Source: Ephydatia muelleri (lineage: Eukaryota; Porifera; Demospongiae; Spongillida; Spongillidae). From it: 64,000 nt of DNA. The stretch lies in contig JABACO010000005.1 of the NCBI GenBank assembly GCA_013339895.1, positions 2,660,950-2,724,949 of the forward strand, read 5' to 3'. The notes beneath the pieces were generated by a model. That model was not told the origin of the DNA. It made no database searches and saw only the letters and a list, made by a program, of their open reading frames with translations. Every line of letters begins with the position of its first letter. Within the stretch, counting starts at the first letter, position 1. Position numbers and translations under genes: made by a program. Shown here piece by piece: positions 45,014 to 56,446 of this stretch.

Positions 45014-45274
45014 CTGTTCTTCCAGTCATTGTTGCAGGACTACTGCTCCCAGCACAGTTGATGGCCACCACTGAGACAGTGTAGGCTGTGTTATTGGTCA
45101 GTCCAGTGAATGTGTACTGTGGTGCTCCGGTGGGTGGGATGGGGACCAGTGTGTTGACACTGGCATTGATACTGACATTGTAGCTGGTAGCAGTGGGAAC
45201 AGATGTCCAGGTCACTGTTAGTTGGTCTGAATAGGTGCTGATCAATGATGTAATGGTTGGAGTACTTTGAGCAG
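45014..45274 (-). CDS. Receptor fibronectin type III exon (FN3-B)
   Basis: A 261-bp exon between TATTGCAG and GTATAA, phase 1 at both ends, open throughout: TPTITSLISTYSDQLTV, TSYNVSINAS and TFTGLTNNTAYTVSVVAINC. About 90% similar to FN3-A by eye. It joins in phase to the exon ending at 45766 and to stalk B. Confidence 0.85.
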
Positions 45275-45765
45275 CTGCAATATCAAAATGGCAGTGTGAT
45301 TCACTTGTAGGAAGGGGGAGGGAGGTGTGGCATGCACAGTAATATGAGCCAAAGTACAATCTAGTAGTCATGTTCTAATAGTATCATTGTATAGATCTAT
45401 GTATCACATCAATTTCTACAACCAACAGATCACTGATATGGCTGCATACCAGACCAATGGCATTTAACGAAAATGAGCTAAAGCATTTTTAAAGCAACGT
45501 AGCAATCAATATAGACATATGGTACACTGATTTGGTATATTTGGTACGTTTGGTACATGCAGTATTGCCTCACACCCTATTTCAAAGGATTTATGTGCAT
45601 ATCACATAACATTCTTACAGGTACATATTCAGGAGGGGCCTCAGGGAGCTCCACTCAGCCCCAAGTATAATAGTCATATTCTGCTAAGCTATGTATGGTG
45701 TAGTACAACCACATGTACAGTAGAGTCACTCCCTCCCTCAAGTTCTGTATACATCCATGACTTAC

Positions 45766-45877
45766 CAACCACTGATATGGTTGCATTTCCACCAGGAGCT
45801 GTGGTGAATGATATTGGTGAGTAGCTGGAACATGAGGCCTCTAGACCATTCATTGCTGATGTGACCACAACATAATA
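45766..45877 (-). CDS. Receptor exon, likely second half of a degenerate FN3/Ig domain
   Basis: Minus-strand YVVVTSAMNGLEAS and FTTAPGGNATISVV, ending at a GTAAGT donor in phase 1 that fits FN3-B. The 5' side coincides with the 3' end of the Copia element: the boundary GTATTATG lies between them, so either the exon begins at an AG in the element or the element cut the exon. Confidence 0.55.
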
Positions 45878-47348
45878 CCTGATAATTCACGAAATTTCAG
45901 AAATTTGTCAAGTGTCAGACCTTTAGTCAGGATATCTGCTACCATATCGTTGGTTGGACAGTACTGTACATCGATAGTTTTATCCAGAGCCTTTTCTCGA
46001 ACATAATGATAACGAATGGCTATGTGCTTCATTTTGGTGTGCAATTGAGAGCTCTTGGAAATGGCAACAGCTGCCTGGTTGTCCTCATAGAGAATTGTTG
46101 GGTCATCCTGTTGATGGTGTAGATCATTCAATAGTTGTCTTATCCAGGCAGTCTCCTGGGCAGCACTGGCAAGAGCTACATATTCTGCTTCCGCTGTTGA
46201 GAGGGCGACACATGTCTGCTTTCTACTTTTCCAGCTTATCACACCCCCATTCATTACAAAGATGTACCCTGAAGTGGATTTTCGATCATTTGGGTCACCA
46301 GCCCAATCAGCATCTGAGAATCCAACTAGATTTCCATCACCATTCTGTTTCGAGTACTCCAGTCCATAATTTGCAGTTCCTTGCAGATAGCGAAAAATAC
46401 GCTTAACAGCAGTCCAGTGTTCTTCCATGGGATCTGAACAGAATCTGGCCACATTGCCGACTGAGTACGCAATATCTGGTCTAGTCCATCCAGACAAATA
46501 CAATAGACAGCCAACTGCTGATTGGTAAAGTTTAGAATCTACTCGTTTAGATTCATCAGTGGCTTTCAGCAGTTTTGTTCCAGATGTGACTGGTGTATTA
46601 GCTGGTTTGCACTTCTCCATGCCAAAATCTTTTAACACAGCCTTGGTATATTCTGGTTGTCCAATCCACATTTTTCCTGTCTCATAGTTCCGCTTGACAT
46701 TAATTCCAAGAAAATAGTGGAGTTCTCCCATATCTTTAAGCTGAAAACATTTTTCAAGATCTTGTTTGACTTGTGCAATGGTTTTTTCAGACTTTGCACA
46801 CAGCAAGATGTCATCAACATAAACAGCTATGATAAACAAACCATCTTTTTGGAGGTATAAATACATGGATCACTTTGACTCTGCTGGAAACCCATCCCTT
46901 TTAGCTGTGCATCCAGAACTTGGTTTCCAGCATCTGATGACTGTTTGAGCCCATACAAACTCTTCTTCAATCGACAAACAAGGTGCTCCTGACCATCTGC
47001 AGCAAAACCTTCTGGCTGCCTCATGTAGATCACTTGATCTAGTTCACTGTTAAGGAAAGCTGTGGTAACATCCATCTGGTGCAGTTTCAAGCCTTCCTTG
47101 CATGCAAGTGAGATCACTGAGCGAATTGATTCTGAACGCACCACAGGGCTGAAAGTCTCATCATAATCAAGTCCCTCTCTCTGTGTGTACCCTTGCGCTA
47201 CTAGACGGGCTTTGAATCTCTCAGTCGAGCCGTCAGCATTTGTCTTGACTTTAAAGACCCATTTGCTGCCAACAGGCTTGCATCCCTTTGGGCACTCAAC
47301 TAGGTCCCAGACATTGTGCTGATGAAGTGAATTAATCTCTGCTTTCAT
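45850..47348 (-). pseudogene. Copia reverse transcriptase and RNase H
   Basis: First frame (47348-46827): WVFKVKTNADGS, RLVAQGYTQREGLDYDETFS, LHQMDVTTAFLN and LKKSLYGLKQSS. Second frame from 46866: the YVDDILL catalytic box at residues 16-19, then SAVGCLLYLSGWTRPDIAY, SDADWAGD and DNQAAVAIS of RNase H. The frames overlap at 46830-46866. The annotated frame ends at the junction with receptor sequence. Confidence 0.88.
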
Positions 47349-47584
47349 GGCATCACGCCATTTCTTCTCTTTCAGAGCGTCTTCAGCACACTTTGGCTCT
47401 TCAGTGATCGACAGGTTACACTGGTGACCATAGTAGTCAGGTGGTCTTCGCTCTCATGTAGATCGACGTAAGGGAGCAAGTTCTGGATTATCAGCTGTTT
47501 CATCAGACTCATCACTGTAATCTATTGTAGATTGATGTAGAGGTTCCGGGTTGTCAGCTGTTTCATCAGGCTCATCACTGTACT

Positions 47585-48989
47585 CTAAGTATACACGTCT
47601 CTCTGCTTCTTCCTCAGGTTTAAGTTGATTATACTTGTCCTCCATGAAAATGACATCCCAGCAGTGCTATAACATACTTTCTTCTTCAGAGGATCGTACA
47701 AACGGTATCCCTTTGTAGTTACTCCATATCCCAAAAAAATGCACCTCCTAGACTTAGAGCCTAGCTTCTTTCTTTCATCTTTGGGTATGTGCACAAATGC
47801 TTGACATCCAAACACTCGAAGCCCATCAACCTGAGGCTTTTTTCCAGTCCAAGCCTCATAGGGTGTCATCTCGGCAACTGCTTTAGTCTGACTCTTATTA
47901 CGCAAATAAGCTGCTGTTGATATAGCCTCAGCCCAAAATGAGTGCGGTAAGTGAGAGTCAATAAGCATTGATCTGGCAGTTTCTATGAGTGTTCGATTGA
48001 TACGCTCTGCTACCCCATTTTGCTCTGGATTCTTTGGAATCGTGAGCTCGTGACGAACTCCTTCTGTCTTAAGGTATTCCTGAAACTTTCTAGAAGTGTA
48101 CTCACCTCCATTGTCTGTGAGAATAGCCTTCAGTAGCTAGTTCGACCATGGCTTTCCATTCAAGAAATTTCTCATAAACCTCACCCTTGGTTCGTAAGAA
48201 GTAGACCCACACATAACGAGTCTTGTCGTCAATAAAGGACAAGAAATACTCAGCCCCACCAAGAGATTTCTCATTCATTTTCCCACACACATCACTGTGG
48301 ACTAAGCCTAAGAGTTCACCTGCTCTCCAGTCACTTGAGGGAAACTTGGTACGATGCTGCTTCCCTTGAGGGCAAGTCTCACAGAAGGTTAGTTGCTGTG
48401 ACACATCATAGTCAAAACCATCAACTAGCCTGTCATGTGATAGCCTTTGAAGGCTACTCACTCCTAGGTGCCCAAATCGTTTGTGCCAAATGTCTTCTTT
48501 AGAATTAGTTGCAATACCTGCATGCTCATGAACGGGCTTACACTTGAACCTGTAGAGATTCTCCACCTTAAGAGCCTTAGCTATCATCTTGTGCTTCTTG
48601 TCTAGAATGTAGCATGCATTGCTAGTGAACTTTACTATCCTGCCCTTTTGAGATACTTTGGCTACACTTACAAGATTGTATGAAAGCTCAGGCACATACA
48701 GAACATCATGCAGGGTACAAGATTCCGACTTACTACTAGGGCACTCCATATTTAGCACTACGTCGCCTCTTCCAACAGCTGTTAGAGCTCGTCCATCTCC
48801 CACAGTCACTTTGATTGGACTTTCTAGCTGGTAGAGGGTGGTAAATGCTTTCTTGTTGGAACACATGTGAGTTGTAGCTCCCGAGTCGATAATCCACTCA
48901 TCAATAACAGGCAACGCACAATCAGCACTATTTGCAAGTCCACAGTCATCACCATTTGTGTCAGAGTCATTATCTACTGAAACAGTCAC
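47585..48989 (-). pseudogene. Copia protease and integrase
   Basis: Protease site DSGATTHMCSNK; integrase zinc region HKRFGHLGVSS ... CETCPQGKQ; first catalytic Asp in LVHSDVCGKM; frame break near 48125; then the distal integrase (SHLPHSFWAEAISTAAYLRN, VFGCQAFVHIPKDE, FLGYG). The catalytic Glu lies in the out-of-frame stretch 47970-48120. A second copy of an acidic DYSDESDETADNPE unit follows near 47500. Confidence 0.82.
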
Positions 48990-49744
48990 CTTTTGTTTAT
49001 GAAAATCCTTTCTCTCCTTCTGATCCTCCTTGATCCAATCTTGATCTTCCCTTTTTGCCCTACAGTAACGCTGGATTGCCCCAATTTTCCACAGTTAAAA
49101 CATTTCGGCTTGGGCCTGCGAGACACTGTATGCGAAGGCATTGCATTCTCATTGGTTGAGTCTGTTTCCTTTTCTTTGGTCTTTCTCTCTTGATGAAGAA
49201 TACGTTCAGTCACAACCTCAATCTTAGGTACTTCAGCATTAGCCTCTAAAGCAGTCACCAAGACATTATACGAGTCGGGCAAGCTGGCTAAGACATAAAC
49301 CACACGATCTTCATCTGACACAGTCTAACCTGCAACAGTAAGAGCATCAAAAAGTTCCGTCATATTCTTTATATGCTCTTGAGCCGAGTTTCCCTCCTTC
49401 AATCTCATTGAGTGTAGTATTTGGCTGAGATCCAGTCTTGTTGCCCATGTTTTCTTCTCAAATTGGTCAGCCAATTTTTTCCATACAGCGGCAGGGTGTT
49501 CTGAGTTACCGATGAGATACAGCAGAGCTATGTCTACTGATAGGACGATCGTTGCTAGTGCTTTGTCCCTTCTCGATCTAAATTTCGCAATCTCAGTTCT
49601 TCCACTCTGAGGTTCAGTCTCCTCCTCACTCACGATACTCCACAGGCCTTCTTTCATAAGCGCCATTCGACACTGAATCTTCCAAGTAGGATAGTTCTTT
49701 CCGTTGAGGGGAACAACAGCAGCTAATCTCATTGACTCCGCCAT
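48990..49744 (-). pseudogene. Copia Gag
   Basis: MAESMRLAAVVPLNG and YPTWKIQCRMALMKEGLW open a typical Copia Gag. An in-frame TAG lies at 49325-49327, then DRVVYVLASLPDSYN. The zinc knuckle begins CFNCGK, but a one-base indel near 49085 shifts its second half (CRAK) to another frame. Confidence 0.8.
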
Positions 49745-49810
49745 TTCACAGGTCACACTAATCAGTTTAAACAAAGTTCTACTATATGGAACAAGCCTGG
49801 GCCCATAACC

Positions 49811-49940
49811 TGTTGAAAAACCACTATATAAGTCATACGTGCTAATTACGTTTTGATCGAACGCTCTCTTAATAGAATACAAAAGGTCAGGTACAAAAAC
49901 AACAATCACGTGCAGCTAGAGAAAGATCTAGAAGGTTACA
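49811..49940 (-). repeat. Copia 5' LTR, 130 bp
   Basis: TGT...ACA boundaries, TATATAG box near its end (about 49829), followed at once by the primer-binding site. No partner found within the window. Confidence 0.7.
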
Positions 49941-49945
49941 TAATA

Positions 49946-50150
49946 TTAGATAATGAATACAGGAAGTAAGTAGGAACTGTCGACAAAAGTGCATGTATGA
50001 AACACAGTTTTCTAACAGCTTCTCCAGTTTCCCCTCCCCCTTCCCAATTATGTGACCTGAACATGTTTGTTCTGCTGAAGCTCCAATTCAACAGAACTAG
50101 AGCTATTTTCTTCTCATCAATATTGTGCTTGCACACATATCCATGTATAC
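49946..50150. other. No gene recognised
   Basis: Nothing supported between the Copia flank and the duplicated block. Confidence 0.3.
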
Positions 50151-50340
50151 TGTATGAAAGGTGCTCAATTTTGGTCCTCCTCAAACATTACTCCACAGGG
50201 ACCACCTTTTCTGGAAAAATATATAAAACAGAAACTTGTCTTTACTTGGAGTCCTTTATAAAAATGATCTCGCCCAAGCCCTTAACTAACATAAAGCTAA
50301 AGTTAGGTTCATTGAGACAGAAATTGACTATTCCCCTAAC

Positions 50341-50488
50341 CTGCTTCCACAAAAACATTGGGCTCTAAATAGGAGGGTCTAAATTTTCCGTAACAGTGTG
50401 AGCACATGTTACAGTAGTCAACAACAGTACCTTGGAGAGTGAACACACCCAGAAGAAGAACCTGTACAAGGAAACAGAAGCTCTCCAT
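50341..50488 (-). CDS. Signal-peptide-like secreted protein exon, copy B
   Basis: The ATG at 50488 opens MESFCFLVQVLLLGVFTLQG, a classic hydrophobic signal sequence, followed by TVVDYCNMCSHC and PSYLEP, with a GTTAGG donor at 50340. A further conserved block with a TTTTTCCAG acceptor lies at about 50155-50205 in this copy and 2850-2895 in the other, containing GPCGVMFEEDQN and then a stop. Both copies keep the same reading. This could be a tiny secreted protein or first exon of a receptor. Unrecognised family. Confidence 0.4.
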
Positions 50489-51145
50489 CAGATACAAAAT
50501 CTTGTACTTAATGTCCATCTACTGTGCTGTTCCTAAATATTCATGATCACAAATTTGTAAAAGGGTATCACAGATGTGTCACTGTGTTAAATCAAAGACT
50601 GTAGATCATGATCATAATTTGTCCATATGCATGAATTTCATTAAATTCATCCACTTCTGTATTTCATACTTACGACCTGAGTTCGATACATAAACAAAGC
50701 ATGTTATGAAGAAGAGACATTTTGTATAATAGTTTTAATCATGCATTCTGCCAAGTAATCATCTGAACAAATTGAATGTATACGCTACGCACTGGATTAA
50801 AATTAATAGAGCACATGTTCCAGTTGCACATACTATTACTCATTCAAGAAAGAAACCTTTTTTTTAGGCATGCAAGTGTTTAAAAAAACATCTATGCATT
50901 AGGAACCAGATATCTTTATGGAATCAGTGATGCAACATAAAGAGTTCTTGGTCAGTACAGTGAATGTGTATTTACTGATATAGAATGCTTTGAACTATAT
51001 TTAGCACAGTTTGAGTACAAGTCATCATAATAGTGTTATCAATCATCTCAGGGAGAAAACGTTGCCATGGCATCAATTCCATTCACTTAGGTAGTCAGTC
51101 ACACACAACACTGCATGCATCAGTCCAACTACCTTGACAATAGGA
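50489..51145. other. Duplicated block, no gene
   Basis: Matches parts of 3160-4600 in order with deletions. No coding block. Confidence 0.4.
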
Positions 51146-51205
51146 GGGGGAGGGAGGAGGGGGAGGGAGGAGGGGGAGGGAGGAGGGGGAGGGTGGAGGG
51201 GAAGG
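51146..51205 (+). repeat. GGAGGGGGAGGGA minisatellite
   Basis: Four to five units of about 14 bp, G-rich on the plus strand, a strong candidate for G-quadruplex. Expanded from the irregular GA tract at 4645. Confidence 0.8.
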
Positions 51206-52586
51206 GTAAAGGCACATATCTTAACAGCCATAACACAATCTATACCCTTAACCCCATCACACCCAAACCTACCAATCACCAAAAGAGACTCAAACCTCAT
51301 ATGATTCAAAGTGGCAAACAATAGAATACATTGCATGTTGATTGGATGATGGGTTGGGGTGAAGTAGCTAAATAAAAGCGTTGTTTCATCTGTAGTTGGT
51401 AGCCTAATGACACATGTCAAGACCTAGGGGTTGTGGGAAGTGGGGGTGAGTAGCCAAATGACGCATGGCAGGTCACATGTCAGGGGGTTTGATCTCGTGC
51501 AACGCAAAAACTAGTAGTATTTGATCGCACCATTAAGTATTACATTTGTAGCTAAGCTGTCCATCGTGTGGCTAGAACTCACCAAAAATTCCCTCATCGA
51601 ATATTAGCTCGGTCGGTAGCGCTTTAGATTTATTGTCAATTAAAGATTATTAAATTTTTATGCTCGGTTAAAACCAAAATACCCCAGTCTCGATGGCATG
51701 ACGTAATTTATTGCGTTTGGCCCGCATACTGCTTGCTATGTGGTGTCCATCTTTTTTGATGTGGACTGCATGTCTACTATGGTATTCCTGTAGGTTCTGA
51801 AGAATGATGTACTGTAGGGAAATACTAACTGACCATTCTGTCGTCATCTAGTACAGAACAGCTACAGTAGATGCATAGCTGTGCACATATGTGTGCAATA
51901 ACATTATATTATCTGGATGGGATGTCTTTCAGCCTGAAGGCGCCCAAAGTTCTACATCTGAACTGTAGTCTCCGTTTGCCTCCTCCGTTACGCGTTTCCA
52001 TGCCACTTTGCCAGTGAGACACAAAGGAGGCCTAATGAGCTTGTTGGCATTGTCCCATCCCTTCTCTTTCGTGACGACATCACAGTGGTCAGTATGTGAG
52101 AGAATAAAAGTGAGAGTATTAGTTTATTAGTGATTATTAATGACAAAATGTACATTTGTTTACATTTGCAATTAAATAACAGGAAAACAATAACTTCATC
52201 CCAATGTGCCTGGTGAGGTGAGGAATAAAGAATTAGGTAACATTTCATGCTGCAAACACTCAAGTATGAAAAACGCCAGGAATGTATTTTTGCATAGAGT
52301 ATTTCTGATACATAGTGTATGAGCCAAAACATGGTCGGATCCGACATGGAATGCCCTTTATGCAATAATACAGGCTTATATATGATTAACCACAGGACTC
52401 TTGAAATTTCTTCAGTGATCAGTCTGTTCAGGTCCTCCAGTTCATCAGTTACATAGTAACGAATGAGTCACCTGGCAATGCAAGAGTTTGATCATATAAC
52501 TAGTGGTGTTGGTATATTAATGTTCAATAGGTCATTAGCTTTTTGAGAGTTAGTGTATCATGATGTGCATTAACCTTTGTTTCCAG
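51206..52586. other. No gene recognised
   Basis: Tail of the 2.8-5.2 kb duplicate up to about 51550, then unique sequence. The 125-codon minus-strand frame at 51988-52365 has no domain or splice support. Confidence 0.4.
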
Positions 52587-52843
52587 CTCCTCCACAGTGC
52601 CCCAACCATGAAATCACTGATCAGCACCTATCCAGACCAACCAACAGTGACCTGGACATTTGTTCCCACTGCTACCAGCTACAATGTCAGTATCAATGAC
52701 AGTGTCAACACACTGGTCCCCATCCCATCCACTGAATCACCAGAGTACACATTCACTGGACTGACCAATAACACGGTCTACACTGTCTCAGTGGTGGCCA
52801 TCAAGTGCTGGGAATGGAACAATAACTACTAGGACTAAACAAT
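52587..52843 (+). pseudogene. Receptor FN3 exon, inverted copy (FN3-D), broken
   Basis: A plus-strand copy of the FN3 exon with TTTCCAG acceptor and GTGAGT donor. It keeps SLISTYPDQPTVTWT and TFTGLTNNTVYTVSVVAI, but has a one-base insertion near its start and about ten bases lost after VAI, so the frame fails at both ends. Closest to FN3-A. Confidence 0.75.
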
Positions 52844-53136
52844 GTGAGTACTAAGTGCTGAGATTTTAAACGTGCACATCATATGGTTCATCAAATGTGA
52901 GCAATTTTGATTCATGCAATTGATGATAAGCAGTGTATTGATAGTGTCAATACGTGAGTCCTAAGGACTGAGGCACCAAGGAGTGGGACCATCCATGATG
53001 TCACTTGCTAGCCAAAGCTGCTTAGCAGTCTTGGGGAAAGGGACCTTCTCTTTGTGCTAGACAGGGGCCAAATATACATGTACATAAATACTACACAATG
53101 CATGTTCTTGACCATTTTGTTTTTCTCTGTTAACAG
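52844..53136 (+). other. Inverted copy of the FN3-A/stalk intron
   Basis: Matches 34195-34860 in inverse, with deletions. Confidence 0.5.
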
Positions 53137-53178
53137 TTGATGTGATTACATCATCACCATCATCTAATCCAACAACAG
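53137..53178 (+). pseudogene. Receptor stalk exon, inverted copy
   Basis: TTAACAG acceptor, 42 bp reading VDVITSSPSSNPTT, GTCGGT donor. Paralogue of the 34162-34194 exon. Confidence 0.5.
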
Positions 53179-53975
53179 GTCGGTTCCATGATATTGTATT
53201 TTAGGGGTTCACTACTCAATGTTGAATGGTAGTGTGTCTACTTAAATGTTACTGTGTTCATTGGCTGACCAGAGGTGTAGTGTCAATACTAAAGTATTAT
53301 GCAATGTCTGGTACAAATATGTAAACACTTGTACTGTACATATAATGTATCAGCAGCTTACTCTATGATGGTTTTGTTGTGCATTCTCATGCAATATCAT
53401 GTCATTCCGTGCCAATTGAGCAACTGATTGTGATGATCAAATGTGTTGGTTTGGCATCAATTACTATCTATCTGGTTTAGTTTGTGAAACTGAAAGGGTT
53501 TAACCCACTGACACAACTTCAAAAGCCGTTTATTCTTCATATGGTGGAGTTATCCTAAAAGTAATGCAGGTCTCACTATTAAAAACAATTTGACCTTTGT
53601 TGAACTAATCATTCTATCTCTAGCCTTGCTCAAGCCCTAAATGTGCTTATTAATCCATCATTCAGCAATAGGGCTATTGTACGCTGTGAAACACCTTTGA
53701 TTTAAACTATCAACCAGCTACCAACCCTGTTTCTTGACGTTTCACACTACTCAACATATACAGTATCTTAACAGACATGTACTTTGTCATTTATATATCT
53801 TTAATTTTAATCAATGTGCATGCTTAAGGTGTCAAAAGGCCATGAAACCACGTATTGACTGTTCTAGTCATAAAGCTGGCTGTTATGGGATATTGCTGTG
53901 GGCAGTGATAGGCGCCCATAGCATTATGCAGGTGGGACTGTAGGTACATGTTACAGCAATGTAACGCATTCAGAG
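53179..53975 (+). repeat. Inverted duplicate of 33472-34160 and 29250-29377; Gypsy-1 empty site
   Basis: Continues the inverted match through the point where Gypsy-1 sits in the other copy: here AAGGTGTC...CATGAAACC runs directly into GTATTGACTGTTCTAGTC (53826-53875) without an element. Confidence 0.75.
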
Positions 53976-54778
53976 TATAGCAATATCATCCAGAACTGAT
54001 TGCAATATGAGGTGACCATCATATCCAATTGATTGCTAGGGTAGGTTACACTGTATTGCATGCTCCAAGAATAGGCAATGGTCCCAAGTTTGATATCTGG
54101 CTTTGTGTAGTTTCTACTTTTTTTCTTTTAGAAGTTCAGCAAGCATCTAGCAAACACTAGTATGCTCTACTCCTATACTCTGGTGGTGTTTGGATAAGAG
54201 GATCAGCAGGAGGGTGTCAGATTTGGTGCAAGATCCCCCTCCCCTCCCCCTCAGTCTAAGATCACCATACAATGGCACACTATATCTACTATTTCATTTG
54301 CACGGCTGCATTGTAATGCAGGATATATTTGGTGGCTGCTATTGGCGACTGCTAAAACTCAATTAGCACTCACAAGCACCACTCTATGGTATTGTTAAGT
54401 TGCCAGCAGTTGCAGGGCTTAGAAGTGGCTTACAAGTATTGTTATCTATCATGACTATGTCATAATGTCACATGCATGTGCACAATTTGCCCACATGTTC
54501 ATGTACTGTACAATTGAAGCTTTGCAATGGAATGTTATTTGTGAAAATGATGGGTGGGTATATTACATAATGTAACATTTTGGATGCACAGAAAAGTAAT
54601 GGTGTGTGGTTCTGACACTTGGGCTTCCAAAGGAGATGGTGTCTAACTTTTAACCTCCTCACTTGGCATCACCAATAACATTGATGCACTTAAATGAATA
54701 ATTACATTTAAATCACCTTTCTGCAAGTCACCTTGATCAAGAAAATCATTTTGTATTTCTGCTTTCAATTATACATGT
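53976..54778. other. No gene recognised
   Basis: Nothing supported. Confidence 0.35.
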
Positions 54779-55017
54779 GGGATCGTTTCCGCGAAAAAGG
54801 ACCTAGCACATTACATAATACATTTTCAGTATGTTGAATAGAAACGTAACGCTTATGCTGAAATGCACGGCTAATGAAACATTCAGAGCTTTACAATTTC
54901 ATGACAGATACTCCAATTCTCAGTACGTAAGAAGCAATGTGTAGATGATATTTTAGAGTTCCAGAATATGAAAGGGAAAAAAAACTGCACTAGGTCCTCT
55001 TTCATAGAAACGATCCC
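54779..55017. mobile_element. MITE with GGGATCGTTTC ends
   Basis: Imperfect terminal inverted repeats of about 28 bp (GGGATCGTTTCCGCGAAAAA and its partner ending GAAACGATCCC). A partial copy lies at 9590-9800. No coding sequence. Confidence 0.7.
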
Positions 55018-55690
55018 ATTTAGTCATTTACAGTAGTACTGAAATGTCTATGCCCATTATCGATCTAAAAAAGCTTCTGCACATCTTCAGGCTGCATGTG
55101 GTATAGAAAACAGATTCTACTAATTTGCAAATGCATATCATACATGAGTGTATTCAGAATTTTTTGTCTTGTTGGAATTGCATAATGTTTTTTTTAAAGG
55201 TCGCAATCTTTAGAGTCACTATACAAACAGTGTTTTAATCACATTAATGAAATCAGAAAATCATACTTGGTTTATAACATGCAGGACACTAGAGTTATAC
55301 AAATAGCATTTGTGATGTCTAACAAAATGCTAGGGACTTTACATTTATTTCTATTCAAAAAGTGGTATGGTTGTGCATGTTACACTGAACCTGCAAAACC
55401 CAAATACTGTGCAGATTCAATGATCAGGGCCCAAGATGTGATCAAAATTGCAAGAGTTGGTGCAACCTGATTATTCAAGAATTGAAACATTAATATGGAA
55501 TGATATACACTGTTGTGGGTACACATTCCGTGAAGTCATCCGAATAATGTGTAGAAGAAACAAATTATTATAATTATTAACTACTTTTCATGTGCATGTA
55601 TTATAAGTGCTCATGGAGTTGTGGCAACACATTCTTTACTTACATGTAAGATCTATATCATACATGAACATGAACGCTGTAACTGGTGTG
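55018..55690. other. No gene recognised
   Basis: Nothing supported; the 67-codon frame at 55267 is unsupported. Confidence 0.35.
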
Positions 55691-55829
55691 TGCATGCAAG
55701 GCGTTCAAAGATTTGTCTGGCTTTGCTTATGCCATACGACATGCTTTGTGTGCACACAAAAAGCATGTAAGTTCAGCTTTGCTTGGGTGCCTTTGGTGCC
55801 ACACTGCACACATCCCGAGTATGCAATCA

Positions 55830-56093
55830 TTCTTCTTGCTCTATGAAACATGTGATCCATATGCAGTGTTTGTATTCATCTCCATAGCATCTCCCTTCAT
55901 CTTCTTATTAGTGCCCACCTCATCATACACAGTGACAGGATCAGCAAGTGAACTTGGTTTGTGTGATGACTCTTTGGACCTTCTTGAAATCTAACATAAG
56001 CCACCAACACTCACATAGAGAAGGACACCACAAAGGTGACAGAGACTGACACACCAACAGCTATACCAATGGATGAACCAACTGCAACTATTT
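55830..56093 (-). pseudogene. Receptor TM and tail exon, copy T4, fused to Ig-B
   Basis: Reads GSSIGIAVGVSVSVTFVVSFSM and then a TGA where the intact copy has Gly, followed by a deletion at the end of the helix. The tail is otherwise complete: TVYDEVGTNKKMKGDAM and NTNTAYGSHVS with the stop. Its 5' end abuts Ig-B sequence directly with no intron or FN3 exon, the result of a deletion near 56093. Confidence 0.7.
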
Positions 56094-56446
56094 ATTTCAC
56101 TTTCCCAAAGTTCCTGGTGCTTCAGAGTTTACATCTCTACACTCAATTGTCAATCCATTCAAGGCCTGGTTTGCTGTTATGTTGAGTGTGGATGATGGAC
56201 ATGCTGAACCAGCCTGACTGGGACTGTTGTTAGCAGCACTGAGGTATGCCCCACATGTACCACTGTATGATGAACATGGAGCCAGTTGATTCAGGGCAAA
56301 GTAGTTAAAGTTGTTTTGACACTGATTCAATGTAGTGAAGCGCCATTGGGTTAAGCCTCCGCCACTAGCACAGGTACATTTGGTAATGGTCCCAGGGCAG
56401 AGAGGTTGAGTAATTTTGAAGTCACAGGAGAGGCTCTGGGCATCAC
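56094..56446 (-). pseudogene. Receptor Cys-rich Ig-like exon, copy Ig-B, truncated
   Basis: Acceptor AATAG at 56447. DAQSLSCDFKITQPLCPG, CTCASGG, GTCGAYLSAANNSPSQ and ALNGLTIECRD match Ig-A. Near the 3' end the reading runs APGTLGK and meets a stop as the exon loses its last 10-12 codons and donor at the junction with T4. Cysteines are conserved up to that point. Confidence 0.75.

Larger units (their letters stand above)
45878..49940 (-). mobile_element. Ty1/Copia element, 3' LTR missing
   Basis: Minus-strand Copia-type element with 5' LTR (49811-49940, TGTAACC ... TTCAACA) and GGTTATGGGCCCAGG right after it, the internal tRNA-Met type primer site of Drosophila copia. Protein order Gag, protease, integrase, RT, RNase H is that of Ty1/Copia. 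There is no second LTR: the coding sequence runs to 45878, where receptor exon sequence begins. TATTA flanks both ends (49941-49945 and 45873-45877). At least four frame breaks (49325 stop, 49085, 48125, 47450-47600). Confidence 0.85.

Noticed and set aside
51988..52365. A 125-codon minus-strand frame
   Set aside because: Looks like a chance frame: no domain, no duplicate, and Met at 52365 has no upstream exon or promoter signal.
55607..55994. Plus-strand frames over the T4 tail exon (also at 24265 and 6257)
   Set aside because: Antisense shadows of the receptor tail exon, or stop-free stretches of LINE-Y; the minus strand carries the conserved receptor reading.
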